Part shown: in pieces, positions 59,801 to 64,000 of the stretch | Layout of the letters: every line of letters starts with the position of its first letter | Numbering within the stretch: position 1 is the stretch's first letter | NCBI GenBank assembly: GCA_030761205.1 | Contig: JAULJL010000011.1 | Coordinates: 17,288,501-17,352,500, forward strand | Reading direction: 5' to 3' | Origin: Fremontodendron californicum | Lineage: Eukaryota; Streptophyta; Magnoliopsida; Malvales; Malvaceae | Length of the DNA: 64,000 bases | Notes under the pieces: generated by a model | Told to the model about the DNA's origin: nothing | Seen by the model: the letters and a program-made list of their open reading frames with translations, nothing else | Databases searched by the model: none | Program-made: the position numbers and the translations under genes

Positions 59801-62113
59801 AAATGGCAACAAACAAAGCAACCAAATTAAAACATGCTTCAAGTATTTGAAGTAGAAGAACACTTAAAGCATCAAGACTAAAGAAAATAATAAAAATAAC
59901 ATGACAAATCAAAGCCAAAACAGCAACAATAATAAAAAAAATATAGGCCATTTGGGCATAGTATGAAAAATAAGAAAAAAATGTAAAAAAAACTTATTTA
60001 AGAAAAAGATGAAGAAAGAACTTAAAAGAAATATAAAAAAAACACTTATTTAAAAAAGAAAACTCACCAAATAATAATCAAAATAGCAAACAAAAAAAGG
60101 AAAATCAAGAAAGTGCAAGAGTTGGTGCTCAAAGTAACCTCAAGAAGCTATCTTTCAAGCTTTATCTGTTCAAACTTTCCTTTCTTTTCTAAACTTTTTC
60201 TTTTTGCTTTCCACCAAGGAGAGAAAACTAAGCAAAAACCAAGAAGAAATCTAAAAATGAAGTGAAGAAAAATGAAAATTCTGACTCCCATTTAGTGCTG
60301 GCCGAACCATGCCTCTCTCCTCCTAGGATGTTGTCATTTTGATTCCAACCAATTTCCATCCAAGGGCTAGTGATTCAAGGTGAAAAATCATGAAATTATC
60401 ACCCTTAGATTAGTGTATCAGCTGTCCATAATTACAGCTGTTCATGAATAATGTTGACACTCTCCCTCTTCATGCATTGGTCTATGTGGCTTAATTACAA
60501 CGGCTAGATCAAAAAAAAAAATCTCTAACTAACTCTTAATTCTTGGCCTTTTGATTGAAAAATCAGAAGCTTCCTCCTTCCTTTGGGCCTTGGCAGGCCA
60601 ACACTCTCTTTTCCAGCCCAAGTCTGATTTTTTGAAAGGCCAAAAGAAGCCCTTTTCGGTTGCTTGGGTAAAATAACCATTTTGCCCCTCAGATGCAAAT
60701 AAATGGCAAACGGACTCCAAATTCAAATTTTCTATTTTTAATACTTTCAAAATAATAAAATATTTAATTTTGGAAGTTTTCAAAATTTTTCGTGTCCGTT
60801 TGCTATTTATTTGGATTTTTTCTTTCAAAAATGCCCTTTTATGCCCCTACATTTTACCATTTTTTAAACGAGCTCCAAATTAAGATTTTTCTTCACCAAT
60901 CTCTTCCAAATAATTTAAAAGTGTGATCTGGAAGTTTTCATAATTTTTGGAACTCATTTGGTATTTTTTCGGGATTTATCTTCTTGATTTACTGCATAAG
61001 GACTCGGGATTTGGCCATTTTGGAAACGAACTCTGAATCAATATTTTCTTTCGTCAATCTCTTCCAGATAATTTAAAAATGAGATTTGCAAATTTTCAGA
61101 ATTTTTGGAGTCCATTTGCTATTTTTTTGGGATTTATATTCTTGAATTATTGCATAAGAGGTCGGGATTTGGCCATTTTGCAAATGAACTCCGAATCAAG
61201 ATTTTATTCTGCCAATCTCTTCCAAATAATTTAAAAATGAGATTTGCAAATTTTCAAAAGATTTGGAGTTCATTTGCTATTTTTTCGGGATTTTCCTTCT
61301 TGAATTTCTACATAAGAGACCCGGGATTTGGCCATTTTGCAAACGAACTCCGAATCAAGATTTTATTTTTCTAATCTCTTCAAAATGATTTAATAATGAG
61401 ATTTGCAAATTTTCAGAATTTTCGGAGTCCATTTGCTATTTTCCCAAAATTTTCAATTTTACCTCCGAAACCCGATTTTGCTCAAAACAAGTATGTTTTT
61501 TAGATTTTCTTCAAACTGAGCCTTGGGCTATCCCTTTTTAATCATTCCTCATCCATTGGGGACTTTAATCTTACCAATTCGGGCCATTTCTGTAATCCTT
61601 CTCGATTTCACTGAAATCCACCAAAACCCCTAATTCTCAGTTTTCTCTCGGATTGACTTTTTTTTCAGTTTTTCTTTCAAGTGGCTTCTCCATTACCCAT
61701 ATTCAGTGCTTATCTTTCATTTGGAACCTTCAATTTTGACCAATTCGATCGTTTAAGCACTTTTCCCCAAATTTCTCGGGTTAAGGTTTCCTTTCTACTG
61801 AATCTGCATAACCCAACTTCCGAACTCCATATCTTTCAATGTAGACATCGGATTATCAAAATTCTTTCTCCATTTTTCAATTGAGATTCAAATCTTGATT
61901 TTGAAAGTGGGTTGACTTTTCCAGTAGTTGACTTTTTAGGGTTGACTTTTTTGGGGTTGACTTTTTTTCAGTTTGACTTTTTATGCTCGCCCTCTTAAAA
62001 TAAGTCTCGGAGTACCACTTACAGGATGAAAAAAGTCGTTTTACATTCTGAAACATCAATTTAGGAAGAAAGCATACTTGTTTTAGTGGTCCGGACAAAA
62101 TTAGGTATCTACA
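56863..62113 (-). mobile_element. Solo Tat LTR, first subfamily, minus strand (5251 bp)
   Basis: Read in reverse it starts TGTAGATACCTAATTTTGT at 62113 and ends GGTTGCGACA at 56863, with perfect TSDs ATCAT at 56858-56862 and 62114-62118. It is collinear with the LTR at 9544-14933 in all blocks. No internal sequence is present, so LTR-LTR recombination removed the rest. The second LTR base block reads GGTATC instead of GGTGTC, a single change in the terminal motif. Open frames inside (for example near 59643-59951 and 60529-60828) lack family motifs. Confidence 0.93.
60750..61450. repeat. ~158-bp tandem block, reversed, in the solo Tat LTR
   Basis: Units repeat 'tttggccattttg.aaacgaactc', 'aatctcttccaaataatttaaaa' and 'tttgctattttttcggga' type segments, with TTTGGCCATTTTG at about 61012, 61169 and 61327 (157-158 bp apart). 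They are the reverse complement of the 10377-10960 block. Confidence 0.85.
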
Positions 62114-62412
62114 ATCATTAATCAAGTGAAGAGGTAGAGAGAGATTCAAGCGAAGTATTGAGGGAAGTTGTAATCCTAGGCTTTTCATAATTAATTGAAT
62201 TCATCCTTTTTAATTTACTTGTTTTCTGTATTTGTTTCTTTTAATTTTAGTTGTTAATTACTATCTTTAATTATTTGTTTAGATAAGATTAGGTTGTTTC
62301 AATTTTAGTACTTAGCAAATTTAATAGAAATTCCTTGTGGGATTGACACTCTACTTTTCATTATATTACTTGTCAATGATACGTGCAGTTGAGTGGTGTA
62401 AATCCGACAACA

Positions 62413-62697
62413 GTTGTCACCTAACTGATTTGGGAGTTGCATAGAGATGTAATTGATAAGCTATGTTATCTACCCAACTAGGCTTATTGTAATTTGTTAA
62501 GGCACTCAAGGTTGCAACATGTTGAAAGGGATCCCAGCCCACTAAAAATACCTTGATGAGATTTGCGAATAATAGTGAGGGCTATTATCTCAAAAAACTA
62601 GTGGGAGAACCAATAAGAGATTTAATACCTCATCTTGAATTGGTATAAATGCATGAATATAAATGATATATACTTTTTCCGTATTAGGTTGTCGAAA
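62413..62697 (+). other. Copia sequence resuming after the Athila-like insertion, with TSD GTTGT
   Basis: Positions 62413-62417 duplicate 51466-51470. The remainder carries no recognisable domain and may be leader or decayed gag. The first copia-like coding sequence begins near 62698. Confidence 0.6.
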
Positions 62698-64000
62698 ATG
62701 GTTAATACTTTAACTGCACTGCGCAGCATTATGAATGCCATTAGTCCAAAATGGTTGGATTGGTACATGGGATTGAGAAGCGTTCTCAATGAAAGGAAGG
62801 TTGCTTACTTGACAAGTCAAGAAGGACTTATAGAAGTTTATGGGTTGACTGTGTTTGTGATTGAACTGAATCTTTCTACTATTAAATCCAATTCCTGGGT
62901 AATTGATTTAGGATGTAGTTCACATCTATGTAATGACATAAGGATGTTGAAAGGAAGTAGAAAGTTGAGCAAAGATGAAGTAGTTCTAAGAGTAGGCAAT
63001 GGTGCACAGCATTGGCCATTGGAACATGTACTTTATCTTTGCCATCTGGCATGAAATTGGAATTGAAAGATTGTTACTTTGTTCCAGTATTGTCTAGAAA
63101 CATTATTTCGGTTTCATACCTCACTGTTAATAATGGTTTCGAGATAAGAATGAAGAGCAATAGTTGCTCCATCATTCTTAAAGACATTCACTATGGATCG
63201 GCAACATTACATAATGGATTGTATGTTTTGGATCCAGATATACCTGTGTTCAATATAAATGTCAAGAAAGTAAGAAAGGATGATCTAAGTAAGACTTACA
63301 TCTGGCACTATAGACTTGGTCATATCAATGAGACAAGGATTTCCAAATTGCATAAACATGGTTATTTGGAGCCCTTTGATTATGAGTCATATAGGACTTG
63401 TGAATGTTGTCTCCTTGGTAAGATGACCAAGACTCCCTTTACTGGAAAGGGTGAAAGAGCTGGTGTTTCATTGGGCTTAATGTATTCAGATGTATGTGGG
63501 CCACTAAACACAACTGCTAAAGGTAATTACTCACACTACATAACCTTTATCGATGATCATTCTAGATATGGTTATGGGTATCTGATGAGATACAAGTCTG
63601 AACCTTTTGAAAAGTTCAAAGAGTTCAGAGATGAAGTAGAGAAACAGACTGGAAAAAATATTGTGGCTATTAGATCAGATCGAGGAGGAGAATATTTAAC
63701 CCAAGATTTCTTGGATCATTTGACGAAAAATGGAATTCTGTCGCAATGGACTCCACCTAGAACTCCACAGCCTAACGGAGTGTCCGAGAGGAGAAATCGA
63801 ACCTTGTTGGACATGGTTCGGTCCATGATGTCTAAGGCTGACCTTCCGATATCCTTTTGGGGATATGCCTTAGAAAGTGCAACTTACCTTCTAAATAGGG
63901 TTCCAAGCAAATTGTAGATAAGGTACCATATGAGATATGGAATGGCAAGAAGCCATACTTATATTATCTAAAGATTTGGGGATGTACTGCTTATGTGAAG
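62698..64000 (+). pseudogene. Ty1-copia gag-pol remnant: protease motif, zinc domain and integrase, 3' end beyond window
   Basis: From 62698 one frame gives a short gag-like start (WLDWYMGLRSVLNERKVAYL) joined to the protease region, whose active site reads SWVIDLGCSSHLC, with DLG instead of the usual D(T/S)G. A frameshift near 63004 leads to the next frame: WHYRLGHINETRI with CECC forms the HHCC zinc domain. The integrase core follows with the catalytic acidic residues in YSDVCGPL, FIDDHSRYGYGYLM/RSDRGGEYL and NGVSERRNRTLLDM. A second shift at 63911-63914 continues as DKVPYEIWNGKKP and WGCTAYVK to the window end. Integrase inserts element DNA; this copy is defective. The gag zinc knuckle and most of capsid are missing. 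RT should follow beyond 64000. Confidence 0.9.

Larger units (their letters stand above)
51471..62412 (+). mobile_element. Non-autonomous Athila-like Ty3/gypsy element, 3' LTR split by a solo Tat LTR
   Basis: The LTRs start TGATAACTCTAGG and end GA(T/C)AACA. The PBS is of tRNA-Asp type, a PPT AAGTTTGGGGGTG precedes the 3' LTR, and a perfect TSD GTTGT flanks the whole. Without the 5.25-kb solo LTR insertion it is about 5.7 kb: LTRs of ~1.5 kb and a 2.6-kb internal region. That region holds a partial gag end with a CX2CX3HX4C knuckle and a short stretch that looks like the end of pol, but no protease, RT or integrase core. The internal region is far below the size of autonomous Athila elements. 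Confidence 0.9.
55604..62412 (+). repeat. 3' LTR of the Athila-like element, interrupted
   Basis: Segments 55604-56862 and 62119-62412 together form a ~1.55-kb LTR matching 51471-52979. The interruption is the minus-strand Tat solo LTR plus its TSD copy. The end GACAACA at 62412 is followed by the element's own TSD, GTTGT. Confidence 0.9.
48372..64000 (+). mobile_element. Ty1-copia element, host of the Athila-like insertion, 3' end beyond the window
   Basis: The 5' LTR is 48372-49888, followed by a tRNA-iMet-type PBS and leader to 51470. The Athila-like element at 51471-62412 interrupts it, with TSD GTTGT at 51466-51470 and 62413-62417. Copia sequence then resumes to the window end with gag-pol remnants. 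The gene order visible (protease remnant, zinc domain, integrase, with RT presumably after the window) is that of Ty1-copia. Reverse transcriptase, RNase H and the 3' LTR are not in view. At least two frameshifts make it defective. Confidence 0.88.

Noticed and set aside
59643..59951. 102-residue hydrophobic minus-strand frame
   Set aside because: It falls within the solo Tat LTR in an A-rich stretch. Such hydrophobic frames arise when A-rich DNA is read as T-rich; no counterpart frame is conserved in the other LTR copies.

Overview
The window is plant nuclear heterochromatin made almost entirely of nested LTR retrotransposons. The evidence is very AT-rich DNA, Tat/Ogre-type Ty3-gypsy elements with LTRs above 5 kb, tRNA-Arg-, tRNA-Asp- and tRNA-iMet-type primer binding sites (PBS), an Athila-like gag, a Ty1-copia integrase, and a small plastid-derived insertion. 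I found no intact host gene, tRNA, rRNA or CRISPR array. Every recognisable coding stretch is a broken transposon ORF or an organellar fragment. The species cannot be named from this sequence; a flowering plant is likely.

Layout. Positions 1-2114 hold a minus-strand gypsy LTR (Tekay/Del-like) cut by the window edge. Positions 2115-7062 hold two plus-strand Tat LTR fragments. A minus-strand Tat LTR (7063-9543, resuming at 29410 and ending near 30491) is split by a complete Tat-type element at 9544-29409. That element has 5.4-kb LTRs, a 5-bp AATAT target-site duplication (TSD), a PBS, two decayed gag modules, two tandem-repeat arrays and a polypurine tract (PPT), but no pol. The resumed minus-strand LTR carries a plastid rps12 fragment (29752-30087). 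Positions 30492-33323 are the 3' end of another Tat internal region, interrupted by a 2.64-kb solo LTR (30620-33262, TSD ATTAT). A Tat LTR of a second subfamily follows (33324-38821) and contains a GGTAC-rich palindromic element. Next come the 3' end of a further Tat LTR with a PBS (38822-39632), a very short internal region, and a Tat LTR of the first subfamily (41562-47010).

From 47011 the background is Ty1-copia: a truncated minus-strand LTR, a 277-bp internal fragment, then a plus-strand copia element whose 5' LTR is 48372-49888 and whose gag-pol runs off the window end (62698-64000). Inside this copia element lies a non-autonomous Athila-like element (51471-62412, TSD GTTGT). Its 3' LTR is in turn split by a minus-strand solo Tat LTR (56863-62113, TSD ATCAT).

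The copia gag-pol is frameshifted and its protease motif is altered. The two Tat elements lack pol, and the Athila-like one keeps only gag and apparent pol-end remnants. Any past mobility of these depended on enzymes supplied by other copies. The TSDs give a relative insertion order: copia, then Athila-like, then the Tat copy that became a solo LTR; and minus-strand Tat LTR, then the 9544-29409 element.
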